DNA of 5,331 nucleotides from an uncultured Flavobacterium sp. (GTDB taxonomy: Bacteria > Bacteroidota > Bacteroidia > Flavobacteriales > Flavobacteriaceae): positions 1-5,331 of the forward strand of contig CAMFLD010000220.1 of the NCBI GenBank assembly GCA_945957245.1. Reading direction: 5' to 3'. The number at the start of each line of letters is the position of its first letter. Within the stretch, counting starts at the first letter, position 1. The notes beneath the pieces were generated by a model. It saw nothing but the letters and a program-made list of their open reading frames with translations, did no database searches and had not been told where the DNA came from. Positions 4,393 to 5,331 of this stretch are shown here, piece after piece. The translations under genes and the position numbers were made by a program.

Positions 4393-5315
4393 GAGGTAAG
4401 CAGTTTGAACTTATTGGAATAAGGGAGTTGACTACTCCTGTTTTATCGCCTAAAAAGTCCAAAGTATCCCCAATCATCGAGCCTGTAAAGGACTCCCCAA
4501 CTCTTAGAACAACCCTAAAGGAATTAACCAATAATGATATTAATTTCACGGTCATTGTCAATCCACAAGTAGGAACTTTCAGGAATACCGATGAAATTTT
4601 TAATGCTGTTAAAGCGGCAGTAGGCAACAGCAGAAATTATCAGATAGGGGTAATTTTTCACGGCAACATTGACCATGAAAAGGCAATTGCTATTTTGCAA
4701 AAGCATAGTGACGCAATTCCTGCGCTAAGCATTATCCATAATGCGGTTTTCCAAAATGTTGAGGATATTCTACAGCGATACAAAGAACATTTTACCATTA
4801 ATTACAATGTGATTAACCTGTCTTTGACAATCCGCCGTTATTTCAGACATTTTGAAGAGGATACTCGTATTGAACTTGATGATTATTTCAATGCCCAAAC
4901 AAAAAACTCCGATTATTTGAAAGTTGACGAGAGTAACTTTTCAGAAGAGCATCTTTACTACAAAGAGGAAGGCTTTGCAGGATTTTCAGATTATCTCGCC
5001 ATTGGCGAAGAGTATTCGGAAACCGGTTTTTTACCTTATGCTGTGGCAATCCACCTCTCCTATGCAGAACAGCAAACCAATAGGATAAAAATAAAGCATT
5101 TTGTTTCGGACTCTAACGACGACCAGTCGGATATAGCGGGGAAGTTTGCAGAAGCATTGGAAAAGCTCATTGTTTGGTGTGACCAGACAGGATACAATTC
5201 CATTGCAATACCCATGTTTAGGGAGTATTATCAAAACGGACACTTTCCGGGATTGGGTACACTCAAGAAACTTTCTTTGATGAACCATATTGACTTAGTT
5301 CTGAAATTGATCTGA
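4374..5315 (+). CDS. sce7725 family protein (beta-family-like)
   Basis: A 313-residue soluble protein recognised by its N-terminal signature YQPYIRGKQFELIGIREL (2-19), then VSPIIEPVKD (31-40), FTVIVNPQVG (58-67), GFAGFSDY (200-207), AVAIHLSY (223-230) and HFVSD (242-246). This order resembles the 'beta family' proteins, whose N-terminus also reads like Y-x-P-x-x-(R/K)GK...E followed by a P-x-x-E motif; that relation is by eye. The biochemical activity is unknown. The alternation of hydrophobic strands and helices suggests an alpha/beta barrel-like body (inference). The ATG at 4374 lies inside the sce7726-like gene with a 19-nt overlap, implying translational coupling and a fixed stoichiometry or a direct complex with the nuclease-like partner. 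One ATTGCAAT copy (5202) occurs near its 3' end. The length looks complete. Confidence 0.85.
   Translation: MYQPYIRGKQFELIGIRELTTPVLSPKKSKVSPIIEPVKDSPTLRTTLKELTNNDINFTVIVNPQVGTFRNTDEIFNAVKAAVGNSRNYQIGVIFHGNIDHEKAIAILQKHSDAIPALSIIHNAVFQNVEDILQRYKEHFTINYNVINLSLTIRRYFRHFEEDTRIELDDYFNAQTKNSDYLKVDESNFSEEHLYYKEEGFAGFSDYLAIGEEYSETGFLPYAVAIHLSYAEQQTNRIKIKHFVSDSNDDQSDIAGKFAEALEKLIVWCDQTGYNSIAIPMFREYYQNGHFPGLGTLKKLSLMNHIDLVLKLI
5202..5209. repeat. Single ATTGCAAT copy inside the sce7725-like gene
   Basis: Exact octamer read as ATT GCA AT (I-A-I), preceded by CC like several other copies. It has no partner in register, so it may be chance coding sequence. Confidence 0.35.
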
Positions 5316-5316
5316 T

Positions 5317-5331
5317 ATGAACTGTTGTACC
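5317..5331 (+). CDS. Possible start of a third operon gene (cut by window end)
   Basis: An ATG begins one base after the TGA of the sce7725-like gene, and the five visible codons read MNCCT with no stop. Such tight spacing is usual for operon partners, but five codons cannot show that the frame is real. Confidence 0.3.

Overview
The window is AT-rich and looks like accessory DNA from a Bacteroidota genome, most likely a flavobacterial or sphingobacterial lineage. This rests on the protein styles, two copies of the exact octamer TACCTTTG (a fit to the Bacteroidota -7 promoter box TAnnTTTG) directly before genes, and start codons without Shine-Dalgarno sequences. The genus cannot be fixed from sequence alone.

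Layout: (1) 1-353, the C-terminal catalytic half of a tyrosine recombinase (+), cut by the window edge. (2) 408-1043, a hemolysin-III/PAQR-type seven-helix membrane protein (-), convergent with the recombinase. (3) 1044-1616, a 573-bp intergenic region with octamer repeats at both ends, a triple AACCT repeat, a 12-bp palindrome, a strong hairpin and a possible 29-residue leader ORF whose stop overlaps the next start codon (ATGA). (4) 1617-3389, a 590-residue protein with a central winged-helix-like segment that I do not recognise as a named family. (5) 3523-5315, two genes overlapping by 19 nt that I recognise as an sce7726-family protein (PD-(D/E)XK nuclease-like core) followed by an sce7725-family protein (similar in style to 'beta family' proteins). 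They sit behind a promoter box embedded in a perfect palindrome. A further ATG one base after the second stop may begin a third gene.

The most striking signal is a self-palindromic octamer, ATTGCAAT. I count 14 exact copies (361, 372, 1067, 1078, 1089, 1120, 1569, 1580, 1722, 1745, 1978, 3339, 3349, 5202), where well under one would be expected by a rough composition estimate. Copies are grouped at gene boundaries and mostly spaced 10-11 bp or about 22 bp apart, so they fall on one face of the helix. Inside the 590-aa gene they occur in all three reading phases, so the constraint is on DNA rather than protein. This is the pattern of iterons or a multi-site operator.

Working model (inference): a mobile or integrative element in which the 590-aa winged-helix protein binds the ATTGCAAT arrays to control its own expression, replication or maintenance, next to a recombinase. 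It carries a membrane-protein gene and an sce7726/sce7725 two-gene module, plausibly a defence or element-stability module, as cargo.
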